Positions 1 through 11,330 are shown, counted from the stretch's first letter. The stretch: DNA of 64,000 bases from an uncultured Acidobacteriaceae bacterium (GCA_903911925.1 CAIWFH010000166.1:19562-83561); one strand, 5' to 3'. The notes: generated from the sequence alone by a model not told the origin. Numbers and translations: made by a program.

Positions 1-195
1 CGCCAGCTTGAGCGTTTGTCCGATCCGCGCATCCGACTGGATCAGCGGTCCCATCCAGGTGGGCTGAAACTTTGTCATTTCCGCGTTATGCGCCCTGAAT
101 CGCTGGTACGCAGAGTCTTGCGCCGGTGCAGCGCACACACCGAGCGAGAAGGCCGTAGCCAGAGCCAAGGATGAAAGAAGACGGAACTTATTCAC
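1..195 (-). CDS. Secreted hypothetical protein, N-terminal part only
   Basis: The reverse strand opens with a GTG at 195 and stays open to the window edge, so only the first 65 residues are present. Residues 1-25 form a clear signal peptide (basic MNKFR start, hydrophobic core, cleavage near APAQ). The mature part that can be seen is polar and includes FQPTWMGPLIQSDARIG. I do not recognise the family. The gene diverges from the propeller gene that starts at 299, so the roughly 100 bp between them should hold both promoters. Start choice rests only on the signal peptide, since no strong ribosome site is visible. Confidence 0.6.
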   Translation of the reverse strand, partial: MNKFRLLSSLALATAFSLGVCAAPAQDSAYQRFRAHNAEMTKFQPTWMGPLIQSDARIGQTLKLA

Positions 196-298
196 GGGTC
201 AGATTTCTTTATACCGTCTGCACGGCTACGCAGAAAGTGATTCAGGACACCGGATCCATTTCTCGCGATTGCGTGGGGTCCCCATCTATACTGCCCCC

Positions 299-1450
299 AT
301 GCGGCTTATTCGCTTTGGTTTCTTGACTATCGCCATTACCGCCCTATCTTCTGTGATTTGCAGTGGGCAGGCGGGCACTACATGGCAAATGCAGGACTCG
401 GGTTCCACTGCATCTCTGCGCGGAATTCACGCCGTGAACCGTTCCATCGCCTGGGCGTCAGGCACGGGCACGGTGCTCAAAACCACCGACGGCGGCGCGC
501 ACTGGCAAAAATGCGCAATCCCCGACGGAGCGGCCGATGGCGCAACCCTTGACTTTCGCGGCGTTGAGGCCTGGAGTGCGAATACCGCAATCGTGATGGC
601 GTCAGGCCCCGGCGACAAGAGCCGCCTCTACAAGACCTACGATGGCTGCAAAACCTGGGAACTGCTTTTTGCAAACCCCGACGCGCCCGGAGGGTTCTTT
701 GACAGCTTTTGGTTTAACGGCAACCACGGCATGTTGCTGGGCGACCCGGTGGCCGGAAAGTTCGCGGTTTTCCTGACCGCAAACGGCGGCAGAAAATGGA
801 AGCGCGACACGCACGGCGGCCTTTTGATTGAAAAGAATGCGCTGGCCGCGTTCGCCGCAAGCAACAGTTCCATCGCCAAGGGCAACGGCCTGTTTGCGCG
901 CAGCTTCGCCGCCGGAGGCAAAGACGGCTCGGTCTTTTTCAGCCGCCCCATCTATCCCCGGGAAGAGTTGCACGGCGTGCTTGACCACCTGGGCCGCAAA
1001 GAACCGCCGTGGAAGACCAGTCCGGTTGCCCTCGCTTCCGGCACAGAGAACTCCGGCGTGTTTTCCATCGCCTACCGCTATCCCGTAACCACAGGGATCT
1101 GCAACGAATGCGGCTTCGGTGAGAACTCGCGGTTCATGGCTGTAGGCGGCGACTTCAAGAAGCCGGACGAAAGCAAAGGCACCGCCGCGTGGAGCGCCGA
1201 CGGTGGCGAACACTGGACCTTGGCGACCAATCCGCCCCACGGCTACCGCTCATCGGTGCAGTGGAGCGATGCTCTGAAACTCTGGATCTCAGCCGGCCCC
1301 AATGGCTCCGACGTCAGCCGCGATGACGGCAAGACCTGGCAGCCTCTGGACAACGGCAACTGGAACGCGCTCTCCCTGCCCTACGCTGTTGGACCGGATG
1401 GCCGCATCGCCCGGATAAACCCCGCCGCGATTTCTGAAAGCCGCAAATAG
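299..1450 (+). CDS. Ycf48-like / BNR-repeat beta-propeller protein, secreted
   Basis: A 383-residue exported beta-propeller. An upstream TTG at 269 is in frame, but the ATG at 299 begins a textbook signal peptide (MRLIRFGFLTIAITALSS) and is preferred. Asp-box type motifs recur along the chain: TTDGGAHW, TYDGCKTW, SADGGEHW and SRDDGKTW, the signature of BNR/sortilin/Ycf48-like propellers. Homologues outside photosynthetic organisms are usually uncharacterised extracytoplasmic proteins; binding or scaffold roles are assumed. No enzyme motif is seen. It stands alone, with about 300 bp of non-coding DNA before the next gene. Confidence 0.8.
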   Translation: MRLIRFGFLTIAITALSSVICSGQAGTTWQMQDSGSTASLRGIHAVNRSIAWASGTGTVLKTTDGGAHWQKCAIPDGAADGATLDFRGVEAWSANTAIVMASGPGDKSRLYKTYDGCKTWELLFANPDAPGGFFDSFWFNGNHGMLLGDPVAGKFAVFLTANGGRKWKRDTHGGLLIEKNALAAFAASNSSIAKGNGLFARSFAAGGKDGSVFFSRPIYPREELHGVLDHLGRKEPPWKTSPVALASGTENSGVFSIAYRYPVTTGICNECGFGENSRFMAVGGDFKKPDESKGTAAWSADGGEHWTLATNPPHGYRSSVQWSDALKLWISAGPNGSDVSRDDGKTWQPLDNGNWNALSLPYAVGPDGRIARINPAAISESRK

Positions 1451-1746
1451 GGGCTTGCAGCGCCAGTCTCCCGCGGGGTCCCTGACGACAGGTCTCCGTA
1501 GTTGGGGTGGTTGGACGGCTCTTATGAGGGCCCTGGCCTCAAGATACCTTCTGGACCTCCAAGTCGGGCTTTTCAGGCTGCCTTTGAGAGGCACAAGAAA
1601 AGAAAAATCCGATCATTTCCGCCCAGTTTTGCGCCAAAATTACTCCGTTATGCGTGCAGCCTTTCTGGCGCGCACTTGCCGCCATTACCACCGGAACCCC
1701 AGCCGGAAAGAAAACCGCCTCCGGCACGGTAAAATAGAGTTAACGG

Positions 1747-2529
1747 ATGAACCAACCCTCCCCCACGGCCGCCAGCCAGGCGTCCCGCCCAATGCGGGAT
1801 ACTGGTTTGCGGGCGGAGCAGGATTCACAGGCAGCAGATCCCATCATCCGGGTCACGGGGCTTGAAAAGACCTACAAGACAGCACGCGGCGCTCTCACTC
1901 TCTTCCGCGGCCTCGACCTGGAAATCGAAACCGGCGCCATGGTAGCCATCGTGGGCCAGTCCGGGGCGGGAAAAAGCACACTTTTGCATATACTGGGCGC
2001 GCTGGATGCGCCCACTGCGGGAACCGTGATCTGCGCCTCAACGGATGTGGCCACGCTCGCCCCGCGCCAGGCCGCCGCCTTCAGGAATCGGGAGATCGGC
2101 TACGTCTGGCAATTCCATTATTTGCTGCCGGAGTTTACAGCCCTTGAAAACGTGGCCATGCCCCTGTTGGCCCGCGATAAGCCGAAGCGGGAAGCGCTGG
2201 CCATTGCAGAAAACTGGCTCAGAGAAGTGGGTTTGGAAGACCGCGGCAGCCACCGGCCAGGCGAGTTATCCGGGGGAGAGCAGCAAAGGGTAGCCCTGGC
2301 CCGGGCGCTGGTCAACAGCCCGAGGGTCCTGCTGGCCGATGAACCCACCGGCGACCTGGACGAAATTACAGCTGGCCGCGTATTTGATCTGATTGAGCGG
2401 CTGCACGCTACACACGGCCTGACCTCGATCCTGGTGACCCATAATCTGGACCTGGCCGCGCGTTGTACGCGGGCGTTGCGTCTTGAAAGTGGGAGGTTAA
2501 CTCCTTTGGCATTCGTTCCAAAGGGGTGA
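1747..2529 (+). CDS. LolD-type ABC transporter ATP-binding protein
   Basis: A 260-residue ABC ATPase. Walker A is at 70-78 (GQSGAGKST), the Q-loop at about 122 (WQFHYLLPEFT), the signature LSGGEQ at 174-179, Walker B with D-loop at 194-205 (VLLADEPTGDLD) and the switch His at 232. The Q-loop region and DEPTGDLD are characteristic of the LolD/MacB family, which powers lipoprotein release or macrolide/peptide export with a separate or fused MacB-type permease. No permease lies next to it, so its partner must be elsewhere. About 30 residues precede the usual LolD start, and no good ribosome site supports the ATG at 1747, so the true start may be internal. Confidence 0.85.
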   Translation: MNQPSPTAASQASRPMRDTGLRAEQDSQAADPIIRVTGLEKTYKTARGALTLFRGLDLEIETGAMVAIVGQSGAGKSTLLHILGALDAPTAGTVICASTDVATLAPRQAAAFRNREIGYVWQFHYLLPEFTALENVAMPLLARDKPKREALAIAENWLREVGLEDRGSHRPGELSGGEQQRVALARALVNSPRVLLADEPTGDLDEITAGRVFDLIERLHATHGLTSILVTHNLDLAARCTRALRLESGRLTPLAFVPKG

Positions 2530-2845
2530 TTGCCTTCCGGGCATCCAAGAGGGATAATGCACCCTTTCGGGTGGTATTTGAGTCTTAACAAGGTAGCAAT
2601 CGCGTGGGGATGCTTCAATCCCCATCAAGTTGCCAGGCAGGGTGGTAGTCCAGGTGTATGAGGATGGCCTGGGCGAGTGAGGGCAAAAAAGGGCTCATAA
2701 CCATCCAAAAGGCTGTTCGGGGCGGGAATGTCGGTTTCCCAGGGGTTCCGGCAGCGATATAAATGGGGCACGCGCGGGTAGGGCTGAAGCCGGCAAAACC
2801 GGACGGCCACTCCAGCCGATAGCCTGCTCGATAAGGGAGATTTTT
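2530..2845. other. Intergenic region upstream of clpC
   Basis: About 316 bp with no convincing gene. It contains a degenerate relative of the dispersed palindromes near 2730-2776 (GGTTTCCCAGG ... TGGGGCACGC). A TATAAAT stretch near 2755 could be a -10 element for clpC. No CIRCE-type inverted repeat was seen. Confidence 0.4.
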
Positions 2846-5314
<2,469 letters not shown>

Positions 5315-5329
5315 GGATACAAAGACCTG

Positions 5330-5367
5330 GGGTGCCCCAGACCCGGATTTTCGGACCTGGGATGCCT
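5330..5367 (-). repeat. Dispersed palindrome, subtype A (reverse orientation)
   Basis: Read on the minus strand it is GCATCCCAGGTCC ... GGTCTGGGGCACCCC, a slightly degraded copy of the GGT-N2-CCCAGGTCTC ... GAGACCTGGG-GC-ACC element also found at 9899, 19537, 32136 and 52663. It lies just after the clpC stop and before its terminator. Confidence 0.7.
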
Positions 5368-5380
5368 CAACACCCAATCC

Positions 5381-5414
5381 GCCCCCGGCCAACTCGCCGG
5401 GGGCTTTCCTTTTT
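5381..5414 (+). terminator. Rho-independent terminator of clpC
   Basis: Perfect 9-bp GC stem GCCCCCGGC / GCCGGGGGC with a 6-nt loop, followed by TTTCCTTTTT. It is nearly identical to the terminator at 6886. Confidence 0.9.
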
Positions 5415-6090
5415 AAGCCGTCATCCTGCGCTGAGTAAAGCCGAAGGAAACCAGCATTTTCGTTTCAGTATGGAATTTCGTCTGCCCGGGTGGAAGAAAT
5501 TGGGAGCCTTTACGCCAATCCAGCCCGCTCAATCTGCCAAGAGTTTAAACTTCTGTAATCGTAGTTATCGATTAAGTTATGGCCTGCGTCCCCAGGCCGT
5601 AAGGTTCCGTCGCAGCCCAACTCCAGCTTCGCCGCGAAACTCCGAATCGGCATTGCGCATAGACTCTTGATGCATCCTAAACAATTGAAAATTAATTAAT
5701 TAAGCAATTAATTCCAGTTCAACGTAGAGCTCATCTAACTCTCAGCCCATAGCGAATTTCTCGCAAGCCCCGCATTCCAATCTGCGGCGGTCGCCCTCTA
5801 AACTCGCAACGGCTGCTAGCCGGGAACCGAATTCGCGCCTGAGGAATAACCCAAACCTCCAAGGGTAACCTCCACTCGTACCGTCCTATCTACTAGAGTG
5901 TTGAGCTGTTTAGGCACAACTCCTATTCGTGACACAGCATCGTACCGGGTAGATTAACCCTGCCGAATGGAAAAAGATCGCGGAAATTCCCTCCCGCCTC
6001 CTTAAACCGTTTGGACGAAAGCGCGCCTGAGAGTTTGGGGACTGTCCGGCACAAAGAAACGGAATTTGAACGAGCATCATCGGGGGGTCG
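5415..6090. other. Long intergenic region with an AT-rich island
   Basis: Nearly 680 bp with no supportable gene. A strikingly AT-rich patch at about 5682-5713 contains AATTAATT inverted copies in otherwise GC-rich DNA. The remainder is featureless to the eye and probably carries the promoter of the Crp/Fnr gene. Confidence 0.4.
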
Positions 6091-6843
6091 ATGGCGGCAG
6101 CAAGTTTGTCGGCAGTACGTGTATCTTTTGGAAACAATTCCTTGGCAGAATCCATCCGTGCTGAACGTGCAGTCTTGATGTGCGCTTCAGCGCTCTTCGC
6201 AGGTCTTTCGCAGGAAGAATGTCTTGAGATCGCTTCGTGCGCCAGTGTACGCACTTTCGCACGCGACGAACTCCTCTTCATGCAAGGACAGACGTCCCAC
6301 CACTTGGTCATGATCGAGACCGGCAGCGTAAAGCTCTCCCAACTCAGTTCAAGTGGCAGTGAGGTCATCTTGCGCCTTAGTGTCGTGGGCGATCCCGTGA
6401 GCATGCATTCCGAATGCATGTCATGCAGCCACACATGCTCCGCGCGCGCCATGGAAAAATGCCGCGCCCTGGTATGGGAATACAGGAAACTTCAGGACCT
6501 CATGGTCAGGTATCCCCAGATCAGAAAGAACATCGGTCAGATTACGTCCGGCCGCCTGGACGAATTGCAGGAACGCTTCCGCGAGGTGGCCACGGAAAAG
6601 GTCGCAGCGCGATTGGCCCTCGCGCTGCAGAGGCTGTCTAAGCAGGTTGGCAAGCCGACTAGGGGTGGAATGGAAGTTTCTCTCTCGCGCGAAGAACTTG
6701 CCCAGATGACCGGCACGACCCTGTTCACCATCAGCCGCATCCTCTCAAGATGGGCGGAGAAGGGCATCATCCTGCCGCGCAGAGAAGCTGTAGTTGTTCT
6801 CGACGCTCAACGTCTCGGACAGGCCGCCGCGGAGGATATCTGA
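6091..6843 (+). CDS. Crp/Fnr-family transcriptional regulator, cysteine-rich
   Basis: A 250-residue regulator. An N-terminal cyclic-nucleotide-binding beta-roll spans about 30-145, a dimerisation helix about 148-170, and a winged helix-turn-helix about 195-235 (SREELAQMTGTTLFTISRIL). It carries seven cysteines: 31, 44, 50, 109, 112, 116 and 124. The last four form C-X2-C-X3-C-X7-C inside the sensor domain, a different placement from the N-terminal Fe-S ligands of E. coli FNR. This suggests metal, Fe-S or redox sensing rather than cAMP. A G-rich ribosome site (GGGGGG) precedes the ATG. It has its own terminator at 6886 and appears monocistronic. Confidence 0.88.
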   Translation: MAAASLSAVRVSFGNNSLAESIRAERAVLMCASALFAGLSQEECLEIASCASVRTFARDELLFMQGQTSHHLVMIETGSVKLSQLSSSGSEVILRLSVVGDPVSMHSECMSCSHTCSARAMEKCRALVWEYRKLQDLMVRYPQIRKNIGQITSGRLDELQERFREVATEKVAARLALALQRLSKQVGKPTRGGMEVSLSREELAQMTGTTLFTISRILSRWAEKGIILPRREAVVVLDAQRLGQAAAEDI

Positions 6844-6885
6844 GCTGTCTTACCCGCACCGTTTTATCGGTTGGTAATTCATGAA

Positions 6886-6915
6886 GCCCCCGGCCAACCC
6901 GCCGGGGGCTTTCTC
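6886..6915 (+). terminator. Rho-independent terminator after the Crp/Fnr gene
   Basis: GCCCCCGGC / GCCGGGGGC stem with loop CAACCC, then TTTCTCGTTT. Same stem as the clpC terminator at 5381. Confidence 0.85.
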
Positions 6916-7013
6916 GTTTCTCCGCAGCTTGACACGACCCGTGGGGCTGATTGAGACTTGGCTGTTCTACAGCGCCGGTGTGCAGACACGGCCGATTCAC
7001 ACGGAAGGCAATC

Positions 7014-8513
7014 ATGCAAAACGATACGGTGCGGAGCGCAGTGGCTCTTCGCAACTCCACGCTTGCGCAACTCGGCGCCGAAATCATGCGCCCGACCTAT
7101 GACCGGAGCCGCACATTTCCGGGGCTGGTTCACATTGGAGTGGGTGCGTTCAACCGCTCGCACCTGGCCGTCTATCTTGATGACCTGCTGGGGCGCGGAG
7201 AAGTGGTGCGCTGGGGCGAATTTGGCGTGGGGCTGCTGCCATGGGACCGGGAGATTCATGCGGGCCTTGCGGAGCAGGATTATCTGTATAGCTTGATGGC
7301 TCTCGAAACCGGCGAGGAAACCTTGCGCGTGATCGGCTCGCTGGCCGGGCATGTGTATGCGCCAGAGGCCACGGAGACGGTGCTGGAACGGATGGTCTCT
7401 GACGAGTGCGCGATTGTGTCGCTGACCGTGACCGAGGGCGGATATTTTATTGAAGACGCAACGGGCCGCGTGCAACTAGAGCATGAAGATCTGCGGCACG
7501 ACCTGGAGCATCCCGCCGCGCCGAAGACTTGGCTGGGGTATGTGGCAGAGGCTGCGGCCCGGCGCATGAAGCTTGGCCGCGCGCCGTTCACGCTGCTCTC
7601 GTGCGACAATGTTCACGGAAATGGCGCGATTGCGCGCAAGGCGCTGCTGGCTTTTGGGGAGGCGCGCAGCGGTGCGCTGGCGAAGTGGATCGAGGCCAAT
7701 ATTACTTTCCCGAACAGCATGGTGGACCGCATTACGCCGCGAACCACGGATGAAAATCGCGCGATGATCGCGGAGCGGTTCGGCATGATGGACCACGTGC
7801 CCGTGGTGGCCGAGTCGTTCAGGCAGTGGGTGCTGGAGGACGCGTTCGTCGCCGGCCGGCCGGCCTTTGAGCGCGTGGGAGCGCAGATGACGGGCGACGT
7901 TGCGCCTTACGAAAAGATGAAGATGCGGCTGTTGAACGGCGGCCACTCAACGCTTGGCTACCTTGGAGACCTGCTGGGGCATAGTTTCATTTCAGAGGCC
8001 GCCGCCGATCCGCTGTTGCGCCGGCTGCTGATCGCCTTCATGGCTGAAGTAAAGCCCAGCGTGCCGCCGCTGCCGGGTATCGATTTGGATGAATATACGG
8101 CTACGGTTGTGAAGCGCTTTACCAACACCGCCATTCGCGACCAGGTAGCGCGCATATGCTGCGAAGGGTGCGCAAAGATTTCGAAGTTCATCGTCCCCAC
8201 GCTTGGCGACCTGCTGAAGACCGGGCGTACGCCGCGGGTGCTGCCGCTGGTGATCGCGGGGTGGCTGCACTACCAGCGCGGGCGCGACGAAAATGGCCGG
8301 GCGATGCAAATGGCCGATGCGCAGGCTGCGCTGCTGAAGGAGTTTGTGGACTCCGGCTGCGCAGATGCAGGGCTTGCGTTAAAGGTGCGGCCCATCTTCG
8401 GTGAACTCGCTACCGCGTATCCGCAACTGGCGGGGATGGTGCAGGGCAACCTGGACGAGTTGCGGACGCACGGCGTTCGCGCGGCGATCACGAAGGTGCT
8501 GGCCGAAGTGTAA
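7014..8513 (+). CDS. Mannitol/arabinitol-type polyol dehydrogenase (long-chain MDR family)
   Basis: A 499-residue NAD-dependent polyol dehydrogenase or fructuronate-reductase-like enzyme. The N-terminal nucleotide site reads HIGVGAFNRSHLA. The catalytic block has K303, N308 and H311 (KMRLLNGGHS), with the same spacing as Lys295, Asn300 and His303 of Pseudomonas mannitol 2-dehydrogenase. The reading frame extends upstream to 6951, but GGAAGG in front of the ATG at 7014 fixes the start. A polyol permease follows 78 bp downstream on the same strand, so the pair likely imports and oxidises mannitol, D-arabinitol or a similar alditol to the ketose. Substrate cannot be decided from sequence. Confidence 0.88.
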   Translation: MQNDTVRSAVALRNSTLAQLGAEIMRPTYDRSRTFPGLVHIGVGAFNRSHLAVYLDDLLGRGEVVRWGEFGVGLLPWDREIHAGLAEQDYLYSLMALETGEETLRVIGSLAGHVYAPEATETVLERMVSDECAIVSLTVTEGGYFIEDATGRVQLEHEDLRHDLEHPAAPKTWLGYVAEAAARRMKLGRAPFTLLSCDNVHGNGAIARKALLAFGEARSGALAKWIEANITFPNSMVDRITPRTTDENRAMIAERFGMMDHVPVVAESFRQWVLEDAFVAGRPAFERVGAQMTGDVAPYEKMKMRLLNGGHSTLGYLGDLLGHSFISEAAADPLLRRLLIAFMAEVKPSVPPLPGIDLDEYTATVVKRFTNTAIRDQVARICCEGCAKISKFIVPTLGDLLKTGRTPRVLPLVIAGWLHYQRGRDENGRAMQMADAQAALLKEFVDSGCADAGLALKVRPIFGELATAYPQLAGMVQGNLDELRTHGVRAAITKVLAEV

Positions 8514-8591
8514 AAGCGCATGAAATGCGGGTCGCCTGTTCATGCGTGAACGCCGCTCCGTACAATGTATTGGAGAGGAAACTGACCCGCC

Positions 8592-9860
8592 ATGACCGGT
8601 TCCATTGAGACTGGATCGCAAACGAAGATCAGCTTTGCAGAGCGGCTGGGCATGCATCCCGAACTGGCCATCGGCTACCTGGGCCTGCTGCTGTTCATGA
8701 TCGGCGACGGAGTGGAGGCGGGCTTTCTTTCGCTGATGCTGACGGACATGCGCTTTGGCACGGCAAAAGTGGCGCTGGTGTTTACGGCCTACGGCGCAAC
8801 CGCGGCGCTGGCCTCATGGCTGAGCGGCGCGCTAAGCGATATTTTTGGCCCCAAGAAGGTGATGTGGGCCGGGTTCCTGATCTGGCTTGGCTTCGAGATA
8901 CCGTTTCTGCTGGGCGGCATTGCGCATGCAAGTTACGTCACCATCATTGTGAGTTACGGGTTGCGCGGCTTCGGCTACCCGTTCTTTGCCTACGGCTTTT
9001 TGTGCTGGGTTGCAGCTGTGACGCCTGAGCGCTACCTGGCCACGGCAATCGGATGGTTCTGGTCGGCACGTACGGGCGGCTTGCCTACGCTGGGCGCACT
9101 GCTGGCGAGTTTCGCGTTTCCGCTGATTGGCGGCTACAAGACGCTTTGGGTCTCGGTGGTGCTGGTGGCGATTGGCGGGCTGGTTGCACTGCTTCTGGTG
9201 AAAGAGAAGCGCGGTTCGCTGCCGCTCTCGACCACCGGCGAGAATCCGCTGCGCGTGCTGTTCACAGGCGTATCGATTGTGTGGCGGCACCCGAAGGTTG
9301 GATTGGGCGGCATCGTGGCCACCATCACCACGACATCGGAGTTCGGCTTCCTGGTGTGCCTGCCCATTTTTTATGTTCAGAAGGTCGGGTTCACGCAAGG
9401 GCAATGGCTGCAGATTGTGAGCATCATCTTTGCCACCAACGTGTTTGCCAATCTCTTCTGGGGCTGGGTCGGCGACCGCATCGGCTGGCGAAGGACAATC
9501 ACCTTTGTGGGAGCCTGCGGCTGCGCGGTCACAACGCTGGGGCTGTTCTATATCCCTCATATCTTCGGCGCGAATTACTTGCTGGTGATGCTGGCGGGCA
9601 TGGCCTACGGAATCGCTCTGGCCGGCTTCGTTCCCATCGCAGCCATCATGGCCGTGCTGGCGCCGGAGTCGCGCGGGGCCTCGATGTCCATCATGAACCT
9701 CGGTTCCGGCCTGAGCATGTTTCTCGGCCCGGCCGTCGTCGGCATCTTCCAGCCGCTGCTGGGCATCTCGGGCGTGATCTGGATTTTCGCCTTGATGTAC
9801 GTGATTGCCGCGGTGCTGAGCTACATGCTGAAGATTCCGGGGGTCCGGTCGCTGCGGTAG
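8592..9860 (+). CDS. MFS polyol permease (RbtT/DalT-like)
   Basis: A 422-residue major facilitator with about 12 membrane helices. The N-terminal segment (ERLGMHPELAIGYLGLLLFM) and the LRGFGYPFFAYGF region resemble the ribitol/arabinitol permeases of enteric bacteria. The adjacent dehydrogenase supports an alditol substrate. The start is backed by GAGGAAAC about ten bases upstream. It is probably cotranscribed with the dehydrogenase. Closest alternatives would be other sugar-alcohol or sugar-acid transporters of the same superfamily. Confidence 0.82.
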   Translation: MTGSIETGSQTKISFAERLGMHPELAIGYLGLLLFMIGDGVEAGFLSLMLTDMRFGTAKVALVFTAYGATAALASWLSGALSDIFGPKKVMWAGFLIWLGFEIPFLLGGIAHASYVTIIVSYGLRGFGYPFFAYGFLCWVAAVTPERYLATAIGWFWSARTGGLPTLGALLASFAFPLIGGYKTLWVSVVLVAIGGLVALLLVKEKRGSLPLSTTGENPLRVLFTGVSIVWRHPKVGLGGIVATITTTSEFGFLVCLPIFYVQKVGFTQGQWLQIVSIIFATNVFANLFWGWVGDRIGWRRTITFVGACGCAVTTLGLFYIPHIFGANYLLVMLAGMAYGIALAGFVPIAAIMAVLAPESRGASMSIMNLGSGLSMFLGPAVVGIFQPLLGISGVIWIFALMYVIAAVLSYMLKIPGVRSLR

Positions 9861-9898
9861 GGTTGAGTGGTCTCTTTGGAATGGGCGGATTGAGAGTT

Positions 9899-9940
9899 GT
9901 GGTTTCCCAGGTCTCAGAAACGAGACCTGGGGCACCCAGC
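9899..9940 (+). repeat. Dispersed palindrome, subtype A
   Basis: Ten-bp stem CCCAGGTCTC / GAGACCTGGG (9906-9915 and 9922-9931), plus outer GGT / ACC pairs separated by a TT/GC internal loop, then CCAGC. It sits between convergent genes. Confidence 0.85.
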
Positions 9941-9977
9941 TGACTCGCTGGCCTGCTGACTCACTGACCCGCTACGC

Positions 9978-11114
9978 TTACTTGGCCGTTTGGATCAGCG
10001 GCTCTCCGGCAATTCTGAGGTGGGCGCGGTAGACGCTGGTGCTGGCCGTAATGTAGAGCGTCTTGCGGTCCGCTCCGGCCCAGGCCACGTTGGCCACTTT
10101 TTCCGAGATCAAAATGACGCCAAGCGGCTTGCCTTCCGCCGAGAAGATCCACACGCCGCCGGGACCTGCAGAATAGATGTTGCCTTCGACATCCACTTTC
10201 ATACCGTCGGGGTTGCCGGGGCGCGGGTCGTTCGTCGCGTCGTAGAGCTGCTTGGCATCCGTCAGCGTGCCGTCAGGCTGCACGCTGTAGCGCATCCATA
10301 TTTTCTGCGGTTCGGAGTTGTTGACGTACAGGTACTTTTCGTCGGGAGAGAAGGCGATGCCGTTGGGGCGCGGAAGGTCTGTGACCAGCAACTGCAACCC
10401 GGCACGGTCGGGCGCGGTGCCGGGCTTATGGGCAAGAGCCTGGGGGATGCGGTAGACACCGTTCACCTGCAGCCGCTTCTCCGCGTCGTTGTCCTTCTGC
10501 GACTCCAGGCCGTAGGGCGGATCGGTGAAGTAGAGCGAACCGTCCGACTTGTAGACCACGTCGTTCGGGCTGTTCAGGCGCTTGCCGTCGAAGGTGTCGG
10601 CGAGCAGGGTGACGGGCGCTTTGGGGTCCAGGGACTCGAGCCGATAGACATCACGCTGCGCGTGCCCGGCAACGGTCAGCCGACCGCGTGCGTCAAGCGT
10701 CATGCCGTTCGAGCCCGGCTCAATGCCGTTGTAGTGGTGCGGCCCCTTGTAGCCGCTCGGCGCGAGAAAGGTGGTGACGCCTTTGCCCGGGGTCCACTTG
10801 TGAATGCGGTTGGCGGGGATGTCGGCGAAGTAGAGGCTTCCCCCGGCCCACACCGGGCCTTCGGTCCAGGTGAATCCGGTGGCGATGCGCTCGAGCGTTG
10901 CGCCTGCTGGGACGATGCGGTCGATGGCGGGATCGCGCTTGTCTACTTCGAGAGGCGTTGTCTTGAGAAGCGTGGCATGGAGGGGTGTTGCTTTGGGTGT
11001 TTTTGCAGTTTTGGCCGCAGGGGATACGGGAGCAGACTGGGCCGCCATGCCGGATAAGGGCAGGAAACCAATTCCAGTGAGAGCAAGCAGGGGGAGAAGT
11101 TTCGTGCGATTCAT
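9978..11114 (-). CDS. SMP-30/gluconolactonase-family protein, exported
   Basis: A 378-residue six-bladed propeller of the SMP-30/gluconolactonase/LRE-like family. A signal peptide covers about 1-24 (MNRTKLLPLLALTGIGFLPL). The three expected metal ligands can be placed: Glu in WTEGPVW, Asn in LNSPNDVVY and Asp in NPDGMKVD. Family members hydrolyse sugar lactones, usually with Ca or Zn. The open frame reaches 11252, but GAGGAAAAA before the ATG at 11114 and the signal peptide set the start. It likely acts in the periplasm on aldonolactones; no sugar dehydrogenase is adjacent. Confidence 0.88.
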   Translation of the reverse strand: MNRTKLLPLLALTGIGFLPLSGMAAQSAPVSPAAKTAKTPKATPLHATLLKTTPLEVDKRDPAIDRIVPAGATLERIATGFTWTEGPVWAGGSLYFADIPANRIHKWTPGKGVTTFLAPSGYKGPHHYNGIEPGSNGMTLDARGRLTVAGHAQRDVYRLESLDPKAPVTLLADTFDGKRLNSPNDVVYKSDGSLYFTDPPYGLESQKDNDAEKRLQVNGVYRIPQALAHKPGTAPDRAGLQLLVTDLPRPNGIAFSPDEKYLYVNNSEPQKIWMRYSVQPDGTLTDAKQLYDATNDPRPGNPDGMKVDVEGNIYSAGPGGVWIFSAEGKPLGVILISEKVANVAWAGADRKTLYITASTSVYRAHLRIAGEPLIQTAK

Positions 11115-11298
11115 TCGATTTTTCCTCGTGGGCAGAATGAGCTTCCGATATGGGGTGCGGCCTTTCCCGCGGACCTTCGCGGAAGCATCGGCGCCTGACG
11201 TCATCCATGAGTATTGCTCAGGCTGCGGGCTGTCAAGGGAAACGCGGTGCATTCATCCATTGGGAGATTCGGAACCAGGGAGCGCAGGTTAAGAAGCC

Positions 11299-11330
11299 GA
11301 AAAAACGCCGGGACAGAAACTGCCCCGGCG
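11299..11330 (-). terminator. Rho-independent terminator of the receiver-like gene
   Basis: On the minus strand, stem CGCCGGGGCA / TGTCCCGGCG (one G-T pair) with loop GTTTC, followed by six T residues. It lies about 35 bp beyond the stop of the gene ending at 11365. Confidence 0.85.

Noticed and set aside
1455..1865. Plus-strand frame of 136 codons before and into the LolD gene
   Set aside because: Overlaps the N-terminal part of the ATPase gene in another frame, has no start signal and no domain.
5910..6452. Minus-strand frame of 180 codons opposite the start of the Crp/Fnr gene
   Set aside because: Mostly antisense to the regulator and without a motif or ribosome site.
8832..11057. Long antisense frames opposite the polyol permease (minus, 367 codons) and the SMP-30 gene (plus, 355 codons)
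   Set aside because: Both lie inside strong genes on the other strand and have the composition of shadow frames.
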